A stretch of DNA of 64,000 bases from Hymenobacter metallicola (lineage in GTDB: Bacteria > Bacteroidota > Bacteroidia > Cytophagales > Hymenobacteraceae): contig NZ_SRMB01000003.1 of NCBI RefSeq assembly GCF_004745645.1, forward strand, positions 310,001 to 374,000, read 5' to 3'. The notes under the pieces were generated by a model. That model saw only the letters and a list, made by a program, of their open reading frames with translations, was not told the DNA's origin and ran no database searches. A program made the position numbers and the translations under genes. Below, piece after piece: positions 42,024 through 50,238 of the stretch; position 1 is the stretch's first letter; every line of letters begins with the position of its first letter.

Positions 42024-42479
42024 ATGTCTCTTCTTCAAGTAGCGCTGCTGAGCGTTGGCAGCACCCTGCTGCCCGCCTTGACCAGCCCGGTCTCGGCTCC
42101 CGCAACCACGGCTACGTCCCCGGTTCACGTCGTGGTCACCGACCTGCCCTCGACCAAGGCCACGGTGAAGCTTTACTTCTACAACGTGAAGGAGAACTTC
42201 CTGAAGCGCGGCAGCTACACCTTGCTCAAGTATGTGAAGCCCGGCGGCAACAAGCAGATTACCCTGCCCCTGGATCTGCCCCACGGCGAATGGGCCGTGG
42301 CCCTGACCCAGGATATGAACAACAACGACCTGGTCGATAAGAATTTTATGGGCATCCCGACCGAGCCCTACGCCTTTTCCAACAACGTGCGCCCCAAGCT
42401 GGCCCCGCCCGCGTTTGACGAGTGCAAGTTTGTGGTCAACGGCGCGGCCAAGGTGGTGACTATTTCGATGAAGAAGTAG
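42024..42479 (+). CDS. DUF2141 domain-containing protein
   Basis: A 151-residue exported protein. A signal-like N-terminus (LLQVALLSVGSTLLPALTSPVSA) precedes the DUF2141 domain: VHVVVTDLPSTKATVKLYFYNVKENFLKRGSYTLLKYVKPGGNKQITLPLDLPHGEWAVALTQDMNNNDLVDKNFMGIPTEPYAFSNNVRPK. The D-x-N-x-N-D-x-L-D calcium-binding-like motif (DMNNNDLVDKNFMGIPTEPYAFSNN) is the family hallmark. Function is unknown; it is periplasmic or extracellular. The start is an ATG at 42024. It is monocistronic, with a GC-rich terminator about 20 bp downstream. Confidence 0.93.
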   Translation: MSLLQVALLSVGSTLLPALTSPVSAPATTATSPVHVVVTDLPSTKATVKLYFYNVKENFLKRGSYTLLKYVKPGGNKQITLPLDLPHGEWAVALTQDMNNNDLVDKNFMGIPTEPYAFSNNVRPKLAPPAFDECKFVVNGAAKVVTISMKK

Positions 42480-42498
42480 CTGTTTGCCACCATACCTG

Positions 42499-42541
42499 CG
42501 GCCCGGCCTGGTAGCGTACTGCTGCCGGGCCGGGCTTTTTT
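42499..42541 (+). terminator. Intrinsic terminator after DUF2141 gene
   Basis: CGGCCCGGC pairs with the later GCCGGGCCG, followed by a T-run ending near 42541. Confidence 0.75.
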
Positions 42542-42703
42542 TGTGCCAGTAGCTTATACTTACTCCCGGGTACTGGTTCGTTATGCGTAGTACTATCCTC
42601 TTGCGCTGCTTTATCCGCCTGCCACCTATTGTTTAGCGCCACCGGCCTAGTAGGATACCCGTCTTACCGGCCGGAATTTTCTAACTTTTTTATTTCTTCT
42701 GCT

Positions 42704-43387
42704 ATGAGTATCAACTTACTGGAGGCCGACGTCGTGTTTGACCCCTCGGCCGGCCTGCGCCGGGAAGTACTGGCCGGCACCCTGGAAGCGGCCCGCCTGC
42801 CGCAGTCGGTCAGCAATGTGCGCCTTTCGTTGCAGGACATTCACATCAAGCGCCACGGCGAGCTGGGCCGGGCCGAAGTGCAAGTGGTGACCATCGTTAC
42901 CGACGGGATTTCGCAGGAGCCTATTCAGCTGTTTTCGGAGGTGTATGAAAATGTGCAGAAGTGGACTCACCTGCCCCTGGGCGCGGGCGGCGTAACCTTG
43001 TACCGCACCGACGCCCAGCAGATTCCGGCCTACCTCGACTACCGCATTCTGCTTACGGAGCTGGACGAAGATATCCGGGCCATTGGTACCCTGCTGGATG
43101 AAGTGCGCCGCGACGCTCAGTTTGAGGCCGCCCGCCAAGCCTTGCTGGCCGCGGCAGCCATAGCCGCCCCGCCCGCCGCCCTTATCACGGCCAGCTCCGA
43201 CCTGGCCCTGAACATCGTGGCGCGTTTGCTCAAGGCCAATAAAGACGACCAGCTGCTGCTCGTGCGCGGCTCCTTCGACAATGCGTTTGATGGGCTGGGC
43301 ACCAAGTACGGGCCCGTAACCAAGGGCAACCGGCAGGCCGCCGTAACTTACCAGGCCGAAGCTGCCGAAGCCCCCCGCCTGGCCTGA
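42704..43387 (+). CDS. Protein of unknown function, beta-rich N-terminal half and helical C-terminus
   Basis: A 227-residue soluble protein with no signal peptide. The first 130 residues form a beta-sandwich-like region (NLLEADVVFDPSAGLRREVLAGTLEAARLPQSVSNVRLSLQDIHIKRHGELGRAEVQVVTIVTDG; LYRTDAQQIPAYLDYRILLTELDEDIRAIGTLLDEVRRD). A helical Ala-rich segment follows (ARQALLAAAAIAAPPAALITASSDLALNIVARLLK), then DDQLLLVRGSFDNAFDGLGTKYGPVTKGNRQ near the end. I cannot name a family; the layout suggests a cytosolic protein acting on small ligands or proteins. The ATG at 42704 is chosen over an in-frame codon at 42629. Confidence 0.75.
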   Translation: MSINLLEADVVFDPSAGLRREVLAGTLEAARLPQSVSNVRLSLQDIHIKRHGELGRAEVQVVTIVTDGISQEPIQLFSEVYENVQKWTHLPLGAGGVTLYRTDAQQIPAYLDYRILLTELDEDIRAIGTLLDEVRRDAQFEAARQALLAAAAIAAPPAALITASSDLALNIVARLLKANKDDQLLLVRGSFDNAFDGLGTKYGPVTKGNRQAAVTYQAEAAEAPRLA

Positions 43388-43499
43388 TTACCTTGTCGGG
43401 ACCGGGCGCTGCCGATACGCCGGCATTTTCTGGCCCCCGTCTAGTACTATTGCGGCAGCTTGCCCGTAGTGGCACTGTTTTCCCTGCTTTGCATTCTCT

Positions 43500-44405
43500 A
43501 TGAAACTTACGACAACCCTGCTTTTGCTCGCGGCCAGTGCCGGGGCCTTTTCCGCCCACGCCCAGCAAGCCAGCGCCATTATTGCTGGCCAGGCCCAGCC
43601 CAAGCTCGTATCCAAACAGTTTAAATTCACGGAAGGCCCGGCCGTCGACAAGGCCGGCAACGTGTTTTTCACCGATCAGCCCAACGACAAGATCTGGAAG
43701 TATGGCACCGATGGCAGGCTGTCGGTTTTTCTGGAGAAGGCCGGCCGATCCAATGGCCTGTACTTCGACAAGAAAGGCAACCTGCTGGCCTGCGCCGACG
43801 AAAAGAACCAGCTCTGGTCGATTGGCCCCGATGGCAAGCCGACGGTGCTGGTCGATAACGTGCAGGGCCACCGCCTCAACGGGCCCAACGACCTGTGGAT
43901 CAACCCCAAAACCGAGGGTATCTACTTTACCGACCCTTACTACCAGCGCGAGTACTGGACCCGCACCACCCCCGACCCCGCCATTGGTGGGCAGAAAGTG
44001 TATTTCCTGGCCAAAGGCAGTAACGTACCCGTGGCCGTGGACGAGCAGCTGCAGCAGCCAAACGGCATCATCGGCACCCCCGATGGTCGTCAGCTCTACG
44101 TGGCCGACATTCAGGCCAACAAAACCTACCGCTACCAGATCGGGGCCGACGGCAAGCTCAGTGGCCGCCAGCTGTTTGTGGAGCAGGGCTCCGACGGCAT
44201 GACTATCGACAACCAGGGCAACGTGTACCTGACCGGCAAAGGCGTAACCGTGTATAACCCAACCGGCCAGCAGATTCAGCACATCGACATTCCGGAAGAG
44301 TGGACTGCCAACGTCTGCTTTGGCGGCAAGGACCGCAAAACCCTATTTATCACGGCTTCTACGGCTCTGTACACCCTGCCTATGCAGGTGAAGGGCGTGC
44401 AGTAG
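43500..44405 (+). CDS. SMP-30/gluconolactonase/LRE family protein
   Basis: A 301-residue exported six-bladed beta-propeller: signal TTLLLLAASAGAFSAHAQ, then FKFTEGPAVDKAGNVFFTDQPNDKIWKYGTDG (the metal Glu of TEGP), LNGPNDLWINPKTEGIYFTDPYYQRE (the Asn/Asp ligands) and DGMTIDNQGNVYLTGKGVTVYNPTGQQI. Expected metal ligands Glu, Asn and Asp are present, so it is probably an active lactonase (gluconolactonase-like) in the periplasm. Exact lactone substrate is unknown. It is followed by a strong terminator. It is not clustered with sugar dehydrogenases in this window. Confidence 0.93.
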   Translation: MKLTTTLLLLAASAGAFSAHAQQASAIIAGQAQPKLVSKQFKFTEGPAVDKAGNVFFTDQPNDKIWKYGTDGRLSVFLEKAGRSNGLYFDKKGNLLACADEKNQLWSIGPDGKPTVLVDNVQGHRLNGPNDLWINPKTEGIYFTDPYYQREYWTRTTPDPAIGGQKVYFLAKGSNVPVAVDEQLQQPNGIIGTPDGRQLYVADIQANKTYRYQIGADGKLSGRQLFVEQGSDGMTIDNQGNVYLTGKGVTVYNPTGQQIQHIDIPEEWTANVCFGGKDRKTLFITASTALYTLPMQVKGVQ

Positions 44406-44426
44406 GGCAATCCTTACCGGCCCTCG

Positions 44427-44459
44427 GCCCCGGCGCGTGTAGCGCCGGGGCTTTTTTTT
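44427..44459 (+). terminator. Intrinsic terminator
   Basis: GCCCCGGCGC-GTGTA-GCGCCGGGGC (44427-44451), followed by a T-run. Confidence 0.92.
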
Positions 44460-44525
44460 GGATCGACTGCTTAGGCAGGCTTTCTGGTATAAAGCCTACA
44501 AATTATTAATCAAACACCTGAATTT

Positions 44526-44543
44526 ATACCTAGAAGTAGGTAT
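44526..44543. promoter_or_regulatory. Palindrome ATACCTA-GAAG-TAGGTAT
   Basis: Perfect 7-base arms with a 4-base spacer, about 137 bp before the LuxR-type regulator ATG. It may be an operator or a small RNA hairpin. The surrounding region is AT-rich. Confidence 0.4.
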
Positions 44544-44679
44544 TGCGAAAGGGCTATATCTTTCTGAATTTAGCTAGTGACGGTCCACTCTCCCCGGTCC
44601 AATACTTGCTCTTTACCCCAGCCTACCTATTGCTTCACGGTCCTATTCCTTCTCCAATGATTATACCCGTACTCCTGTT

Positions 44680-45309
44680 ATGTCATCGCACCACGGGGCC
44701 ATCCTTGTCGCGGCTCCTCCCACTTTGCACCGGCAAGGGCTCCTTACTATGCTGCGCGAGGCCTGCCCAGGCCTGACCATTTGCCTAGTCTCCGACGCGG
44801 ACCTGCTGCTAACGTTTCTGCATCAGCGGGCTTACGCGTTGCTCATCCTAGATGAGGCCGTGACTTCGGTACCGCTGCTGGTGCTGGGAGAGCAGCTCTG
44901 CGCCGTGCGTCGCCAGCAGCCGGCTCTGTGCTTCACCGATGCCGAAGCCCCCACCGCACCTGCACGGGCCCGCTTACGCAACTGGGCCTGGCTTACCCGG
45001 CAAGCATCTCCCACGGAAGTCAGCCAGGCGCTGGTACACCTCCTGATGCAAGCGCCACGCAGCTCCTGGACCGGCCGGTCCACCCTTAGCCCTGCCCAGG
45101 CCACCTCACCTACGCCTTTTAGCCGGCGGGAGCTGGAAGTACTGCGCTTGGTCATCGACGACTATTGCAATCAGGAAATAGCCGACCAGTTGTGCCTGAG
45201 TGTGCGCACTGTGGAAAGCCACCGCCGGGCCTTGCTCCAAAAGACCGGGGCCAAAACTTTCGTGGGCTTAGCTGTGCAAGCCGTACGGGCGGGCTGGGTA
45301 GCTGCCTGA
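44680..45309 (+). CDS. LuxR-type response regulator with atypical receiver domain
   Basis: A 209-residue protein. Residues about 5-125 have a CheY-like fold (AILVAAPPTLHRQGLLTMLREACPGLTICLVSDADLLLTFLHQRAYALLILDEAV). The acidic pair expected near residues 10-12 is replaced by AAP, so phosphorylation is doubtful, although an Asp occurs at the ILDEAV position. A linker precedes the LuxR helix-turn-helix at about 145-200 (FSRRELEVLRLVIDDYCNQEIADQLCLSVRTVESHRRALLQKTGAKTFVGLAVQAV). No histidine kinase is adjacent. It may be an orphan or pseudo-receiver regulator acting without phosphate control. Confidence 0.9.
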   Translation: MSSHHGAILVAAPPTLHRQGLLTMLREACPGLTICLVSDADLLLTFLHQRAYALLILDEAVTSVPLLVLGEQLCAVRRQQPALCFTDAEAPTAPARARLRNWAWLTRQASPTEVSQALVHLLMQAPRSSWTGRSTLSPAQATSPTPFSRRELEVLRLVIDDYCNQEIADQLCLSVRTVESHRRALLQKTGAKTFVGLAVQAVRAGWVAA

Positions 45310-45347
45310 AAGCTTTTGCCCAAGATGGGCCCGGCCTCCTGACCTGG

Positions 45348-45761
45348 CTAGTACTTAATCTTGCCCGTCGAGGTGGTTTTCTTGATGCGGCCGTCGCGCT
45401 TGAACCGGGTGCCGGGCAGCAGCTTCAGCGACACGGTCGGCAGCTCGCAGCTGCTGAGTACCAGCTTCTGGGTTTCGTAGCCCGCGGCACTGACCTGCAG
45501 CTGGGCGGCCTGCGGAATGGGCTTGCGGCTGTTGACGATGTAGCGGCCCTCCGAGTTGGTACTGAAGGCGTCGTTGATACCCGCTACAACGACGGTAGCT
45601 CCGGTCAGGGGCTGCTGGTTTTCGTCGGTGACCACCCCGGTCAGCGAGGGGCACTCCAGCAGGACGGTGACGGCCGAAGCCGTGGCGGGCTGCTGGGCCA
45701 GCAAAGCGCCCGGGGCGAGCAGCAAGACCAGACCAGTCAGAAAAGTAAGCGTACGGGACAT
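45348..45761 (-). CDS. Exported carboxypeptidase-regulatory-like domain protein
   Basis: A 137-residue secreted protein: signal LTFLTGLVLLLAPGALLAQQ, then a single CarboxypepD-reg-like beta-sandwich (SLTGVVTDENQQPLTGATVVVAGINDAFSTNSEGRYIVNSRKPIPQAAQLQVSAAGYETQKLVLSSCELPTVSLKLLPG). The tail is basic (RFKRDGRIKKTTSTGKIKY). This domain normally occurs at the N-terminus of TonB-dependent receptors, but here it is stand-alone, with no barrel following. Two cysteines bracket the domain and may form a disulfide. Function unknown; probably a binding or scaffold role in the periplasm. Confidence 0.82.
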   Translation of the reverse strand: MSRTLTFLTGLVLLLAPGALLAQQPATASAVTVLLECPSLTGVVTDENQQPLTGATVVVAGINDAFSTNSEGRYIVNSRKPIPQAAQLQVSAAGYETQKLVLSSCELPTVSLKLLPGTRFKRDGRIKKTTSTGKIKY

Positions 45762-45975
45762 GAGCAGGTAGAAAAAGGCGGGATGGGAAACGGGTGGGCG
45801 CGCAGAGCCCGGTTGTTCCTACGCAAAGCCGCGGCCAGCAGCTGACTTGCCGGAAAAAACCTCCGCTTTGCCCCGCAACACCCGCTTAACCAGCTTTGTT
45901 TCAACGCCTCAGAAAAGTTTACCTAGCCTTCACACACGGTCCGCTCCAGGCTGTTGGCCGCCTTACCCCAGAACG

Positions 45976-46011
45976 CCAACAGCCCGGCAGCGGCGGCTAC
46001 CGGGCTGTTGG
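45976..46011. terminator. Hairpin downstream of the DUF2807 gene
   Basis: Perfect 12-base arms CCAACAGCCCGG (45976-45987) and CCGGGCTGTTGG (46000-46011), 24 bp after the minus-strand stop. No T-run is seen; it may be a terminator or a 3' stabiliser. Confidence 0.55.
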
Positions 46012-46034
46012 TGGGGCCGGGCGGAGTTGCGGCC

Positions 46035-46748
46035 TTAACGGGCGGGCTTGGTGCTGCTGCCGCCGCTGGCGTGGGAACTGACCAAGCGGCCGCTGCCCTT
46101 GTAACGCACGTCGCTGCCGCCGCTGGCGCTGGATTTTAGCTCGCCATCCACCGACACTTCCGCGTCGCTGCCCCCGCTGGCGCTGACCTCGGCCGTGGTG
46201 CTTTGCAGGGCGTAGGCGTGGTAGTCGCTGCCCCCGCTGACGGATACCTTTTGCTGCTCCACGCGGCCGGCTACTGTAATGTCGCCGCCGCCCGAGGCGT
46301 GGCTGGTCAGGGTTTTGGCCGTCACGGTCAGGTACACGTCGGCCCCGCCGCTGGCACTCAGGCGCAGATCATCGGCCTTGAACGGAGTTTCGCCGCGGGC
46401 GTCCGAGCCGCCACTGACCGACAACGCCGTAAGCGTGGGGCAGGTGATGTAGACCTTGATGGCCCCCGTTTTTTTCCCGGCCAGCATCTTCTTCCACGAG
46501 TAGTTCTGCTCCCAGCTTACCTCCAGGGTACCGTTTTTCACGGCCGTCAGAATGTGGGGCTGCACCTCGCCGGCCGCATCCACTACCACGGCTGTGGCTG
46601 GTCCCTGGGTCAGGTATACATCAATGCCCCCGCTGGCGTGCACGGCCTGGAAGACCCCGACCGTGCGGGGTTGCCGGACCTGCGCCTGGGCGCCCGTGGT
46701 AGAAAAGAAAGCAGCTCCGCAGAGCAAGGTGAGAACAGCGTTTTTCAT
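46035..46748 (-). CDS. DUF2807 (head GIN domain) exported protein
   Basis: A 237-residue exported protein: signal KNAVLTLLCGAAFFSTTGAQAQ, then a right-handed parallel beta-helix with repeating Ser/Gly/Asp patterns (HASGGIDVYLTQGPATAVVVDAAGEVQPHILTAVKNGTLEVSWEQNYSWKK; LTALSVSGGSDARGETPFKADDLRLSASGGADVYLTV; HASGGGDITVAG; VSVSGGSDYHAYALQS; VSASGGSDAEVSVDGELKSSASGGSDVRYKGSG). The SGGSD repeats are typical of the head GIN/DUF2807 family. It is cell-envelope associated, with function unknown. The ATG at 46748 is chosen over a TTG at 46754. Confidence 0.93.
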   Translation of the reverse strand: MKNAVLTLLCGAAFFSTTGAQAQVRQPRTVGVFQAVHASGGIDVYLTQGPATAVVVDAAGEVQPHILTAVKNGTLEVSWEQNYSWKKMLAGKKTGAIKVYITCPTLTALSVSGGSDARGETPFKADDLRLSASGGADVYLTVTAKTLTSHASGGGDITVAGRVEQQKVSVSGGSDYHAYALQSTTAEVSASGGSDAEVSVDGELKSSASGGSDVRYKGSGRLVSSHASGGSSTKPAR

Positions 46749-46754
46749 AGCCAA

Positions 46755-47085
46755 GACGTTGAGGTTTGCAGGGGTAGATGCAAGCTACAGCAGCAGGGTT
46801 GCCTGATGGTGAAGCAAAACGTTAAAGAATATAAAAACAGAGCTTTTGCTGCGCTGACCACGTGAGATAATACGATATAGTCATAGCCTGCTCCGGAAAA
46901 CTACTCGAAGCAGGCTATGACTATATACTACGCTGACCAAAAACTCAGTGACAGCACTGATGTAATTGCAAAGCAGCAGTTGCACATTTACCCGGCATAC
47001 AATTAATAAGTTTTAAACTAAAGCCCATTTGCCACTTACCCGATTCTATGCCATAGCGTGTACACGTAAAACATAATATACTTAT
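46755..47085. other. 331-bp AT-rich divergent gap
   Basis: It holds the 18-bp inverted repeat at 46875-46926 and AT-rich DNA from about 46980 that should contain the promoter of the 47086 gene. No gene is seen. Base composition changes here from GC-rich to AT-richer, which may mark the edge of an accessory segment. Confidence 0.5.
46875..46926. repeat. 18-bp perfect inverted repeat
   Basis: ATATAGTCATAGCCTGCT (46875-46892) and its exact complement (46909-46926), around a 16-base loop. There is no T-run typical of a terminator. It may be an operator, an RNA hairpin or a small mobile-element end. Confidence 0.6.
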
Positions 47086-47595
47086 ATGCCCTACGTTCAT
47101 TACCCTGCACTGCCAAACTCGCTTACCGCAGCACTTGCCGTATGTAGTGTAATTACCTGGTTATTATCGCCTACCAGAGTAGCCGGACAAGATTTGCGCC
47201 TAAAGTCTGTATCGACCGCCGCAACAGAAGTATCAGTTGCTTTACCTCAACAAGTACGCCATCGGATTATACTGAATGACTATGAAATTATTCCCGAAAA
47301 TGGTTTAGCTGCGTTTAAATTAAATTCTCCGGCCTCCCCTGTTACCTATAGCACCGAGAAATTTAACGCTAATAAATTAGCGCATAAAGTTTTATCGAGC
47401 CTGCGCAAGGCAGCCCGGGCATCTCGCACACAGGTCAAAACAGCAGGGACTTATTCTGAGCGGCTTTTATTAAGGCCTTGGCAATTAATTGGGACCAAAG
47501 GCTACGCTGATACCCGAGCTATTCGCCGTCAATTTCGACAACAGCTAGCACAAATACTTAGTGAACGATACTTAGAAGGATCAATGAGCAAATAA
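47086..47595 (+). CDS. Predicted exported protein, unknown function
   Basis: A 169-residue protein encoded in AT-richer DNA than its surroundings. The N-terminus has a hydrophobic signal-like stretch (SLTAALAVCSVITWLLSPTRVAG), giving a likely periplasmic protein. The mature part starts with a Val/Thr-rich segment (LRLKSVSTAATEVSVALPQQVRHRIILNDYEIIPENGL) and ends with a basic helical region (KVLSSLRKAARASRTQVKTAG ... RQFRQQLAQILSERYLEG). No known family is recognised. It lies 42 bp before the trypsin-like protease gene on the same strand and is probably cotranscribed with it. Confidence 0.7.
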   Translation: MPYVHYPALPNSLTAALAVCSVITWLLSPTRVAGQDLRLKSVSTAATEVSVALPQQVRHRIILNDYEIIPENGLAAFKLNSPASPVTYSTEKFNANKLAHKVLSSLRKAARASRTQVKTAGTYSERLLLRPWQLIGTKGYADTRAIRRQFRQQLAQILSERYLEGSMSK

Positions 47596-47637
47596 AATAT
47601 GTCTACTGAACGGTTTGTATAAGGCAAGGTATTTCCA

Positions 47638-48726
47638 ATGAATCCTAAAAACGAAGAAGTCAAGCAGCTAATTAAGCAAATTCTTGGGAAGAAAGCCGAT
47701 AAACTCTCTGCATCTGAGTTGCAAGAATTATCAGCTTGTTTTCTTGAAGGCGGCCGTCAGGCATTGATGGCTTTAAATGGCACAACCAAACAAGCAGCAG
47801 CAGCGCTAAATTACGCTCAAGAATTGCGCAACAATGCGCGGCGACAATTTGCCCGAAAAAGTACCAAGCCTACACAAGCTACCTTCAGTACACCGGAGTG
47901 GCAGCGAATTCAACACATTCTGGATGCTAATTATGACAAGTTGGCCACTTGGCCTGGCGTGTTGGGTAGTAGTCCCGGATTCAGAATCTGTAAGTCGATG
48001 CCGCTGACAGAAAAAACAGCGACAATCTACGTTCAGAAAAAGATACTGAGCGACAAACTGCCCGATACCGTCCTGTTGCCTTCGGTACTTTCCGCAAATG
48101 GCGACGAGGTGAGCGTTGATGTAGTGGAAGTAGGGGAAATTCAACCGCAAACGCTTGCTGGTAGCAGCCTCGGAGCTGGTGGCCCTTGGGGCACTCTGGG
48201 CACATATGCGTTTGATAACCAAACTAATAGGATTGTGGCGTTAACCGCTCAGCATGTAGCTAGCCGCATGACGAACTACTCATCCCCCCGCCCGGGCACC
48301 CCCAACACTGCCCCCTTGGGTCGCTTGCTACGCGGGTCGCGCGAGGGCACCGATGCAGCGGCAATTCTGGTGGATTCCCCCCCCGGCTTTCCATTTCATA
48401 TTGCGGGCATCGGTCAGGTTCGGGGATGGCGACCAGTGCACGACCCGGCTGACCGCAATATTGGTGTGCGCATGCATGGCGCAGCGTCGGGTAATCTTGA
48501 CGGGTACATTATTGCCCCCCGATCTACCTGGTACAGCCCCAACTACCGGAATGCCATCCTGGCTACCACACCTACCCGTGGTGGCGATTCGGGAGCGGCG
48601 CTCCTCGACAGTAACAATTTCATTTTAGGCCTCCTGGTAGGCCGGGCCGATCAGTACAGCCTAGCTCTTTTTACCCCCTTCAACCTTGTGTTGTCCGAAC
48701 TCGGGTGCTCACTGCCGACTGCTTAA
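47638..48726 (+). CDS. Trypsin-like serine protease (NAL1-like), no signal peptide
   Basis: A 362-residue protein. Residues 1-95 are helical (KNEEVKQLIKQILGKKADKLSASELQELSACFLEGGRQALMALNG; AALNYAQELRNNARRQFARK). From about 105 (PGVLGSSPGFRICKSMPLTEKTATIYVQKKI) it resembles the plant NARROW LEAF 1-type trypsin fold. The triad candidates are His206 (ALTAQHVASR), Asp239 (REGTDAAAILVD) and Ser318 (RGGDSGAALLD), so all three are present. Its lack of a signal and its helical lead suggest a cytosolic, possibly regulatory protease. It sits between two predicted exported proteins, and substrate is unknown. Confidence 0.8.
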   Translation: MNPKNEEVKQLIKQILGKKADKLSASELQELSACFLEGGRQALMALNGTTKQAAAALNYAQELRNNARRQFARKSTKPTQATFSTPEWQRIQHILDANYDKLATWPGVLGSSPGFRICKSMPLTEKTATIYVQKKILSDKLPDTVLLPSVLSANGDEVSVDVVEVGEIQPQTLAGSSLGAGGPWGTLGTYAFDNQTNRIVALTAQHVASRMTNYSSPRPGTPNTAPLGRLLRGSREGTDAAAILVDSPPGFPFHIAGIGQVRGWRPVHDPADRNIGVRMHGAASGNLDGYIIAPRSTWYSPNYRNAILATTPTRGGDSGAALLDSNNFILGLLVGRADQYSLALFTPFNLVLSELGCSLPTA

Positions 48727-48752
48727 CAAATTCACTATTTCTCTCGTGTTGT

Positions 48753-50141
48753 ATGTCTCGCTTCTGTACGCTGTTTGTCTTTTCTATTTTCTCACTCTTG
48801 GCCTTGCTGCTGGCTACGGCAAGTTATGCGGCACCTCCCGTCGAGTGGAAATTCACGCTAACCAAAACTGGTGGCAATTATACTCTTACACCTCCCTCGG
48901 ACGGATTTTCTACCGATCAGCCTAATGCTATTACCGATCAGGTAACTATCAGCATTACCTGCACCGGTGCATCCTGCACTGATGTGGAGCTTTACCTGAC
49001 TGCTGCCGGTGCACTCCCCTTGTCTCCTGTAGCAGCAGCCACCAGTTCCACCGTTTCTTACGTGATAAAACGCGAAGCTGTACCCAGAACGACGGAACAG
49101 TTCTCAAGCATCCTGATTTTTAAAGTGAAAAATGCGGGGGGAACAGCTACGGAGGTTGGTAAGTTTAATGTATATGATGGTAAGGCACCTAGTGGAGAAG
49201 ATAAAAACGGCAGTGGCAATAGCGGCAGCTCAGGCTCACTTATTGAATGCTTGCGGGGGCGTACGTTCCGCGGGGCCTATGATGAGGCGGCTAACCGGGC
49301 TCTGTTTGTGGTAACATCAACGGGCAATGTGCTGGCCCGACCTATTGGCCAAATTGACGAAGATGATGAAATCATCGTCAAAGTGGTTGGTCTAACTAGT
49401 CAACTTGAGGGCTTGCAGGTCAAGCAAACTTCTGCTTTCCGGGATGGCACTGCTCTGCGCATTTTAGGCGAAGCGCCAGCATCTACTTCTGAGCAGAAGA
49501 TAACCGAACAAAGCACAGATGAATGCGGAGAAATCACCCTAAGCGCGGGTAACGGCTTCGATCCAGGCAAGGGAACCATTGAACTCAGCCAGCTTAAAGG
49601 AGGCGAATCAGTGCCAATTACCAGCTTCGATTTTCTGGTCAACCCTTTATATGCCGGAGCCTTCTCATTCGGACCAGCTTATTCCAAGCTTGGAAATTAC
49701 ACATACGGCTACGTAGCCACCGGTGCCGATACCACCTTAACCGTTACCGACCGAGAATCGCCTCGTATTCACTACGTGTTGGCTTATACTCCCTTTATAT
49801 GGGGTAACCGTGATGTGGCCAAGCTAAAGTCATTGAGGTTTTACGAGCACTTCAATCCGACTATTGCTCTCACAGTACGAAATACATTTGACAATGCTTT
49901 TATTGGAATCAGCGGCGACCTATTCCGTAACAGCGCCTTTTTTACCGTTGGGCAGCACATTGGCAAAGTGTCTCGGCTTGATCCTAACGCCGGATTGAAT
50001 GTAGGTGATAAGCTCACCCCTGGGAAGCGTACTATCCCTACTGTCCGATCATGGGAAAATGACTGGTTCTTCAGTGTTACGATTGATTTGCGAGCTGCTC
50101 TACGCTTTTTCAACGCGGGCTTAGCTAGTGCCCCCCGCTAG
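48753..50141 (+). CDS. Predicted exported beta-rich protein, unknown function
   Basis: A 462-residue protein with a signal (CTLFVFSIFSLLALLLATASYA). The N-terminal part is an Ig/Fn-like beta region (VEWKFTLTKTGGNYTLTPPSDG; VTISITCTGASCTDVELYLTAAG), with a Gly/Ser linker (EDKNGSGNSGSSGS). A second beta domain follows, and the C-terminal third has many aromatic strands (SFDFLVNPLYAGAFSFGPAYSKLGNYTYGYVATGADTTLTV; DWFFSVTIDLRAALRFF), which may be an outer membrane barrel. The ATG at 48753 is chosen over an upstream codon at 48705 that overlaps the protease gene. It follows the protease by 26 bp. No family is recognised. Confidence 0.72.
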   Translation: MSRFCTLFVFSIFSLLALLLATASYAAPPVEWKFTLTKTGGNYTLTPPSDGFSTDQPNAITDQVTISITCTGASCTDVELYLTAAGALPLSPVAAATSSTVSYVIKREAVPRTTEQFSSILIFKVKNAGGTATEVGKFNVYDGKAPSGEDKNGSGNSGSSGSLIECLRGRTFRGAYDEAANRALFVVTSTGNVLARPIGQIDEDDEIIVKVVGLTSQLEGLQVKQTSAFRDGTALRILGEAPASTSEQKITEQSTDECGEITLSAGNGFDPGKGTIELSQLKGGESVPITSFDFLVNPLYAGAFSFGPAYSKLGNYTYGYVATGADTTLTVTDRESPRIHYVLAYTPFIWGNRDVAKLKSLRFYEHFNPTIALTVRNTFDNAFIGISGDLFRNSAFFTVGQHIGKVSRLDPNAGLNVGDKLTPGKRTIPTVRSWENDWFFSVTIDLRAALRFFNAGLASAPR

Positions 50142-50238
50142 AAGAGAATCGTTACCCTCGGATTCAATCCAGCTTCCTTGTGAAATTTGACCAAGGCTAG
50201 GGACTTACTCAACTTACTGGACCACTTTACTACGGTAT

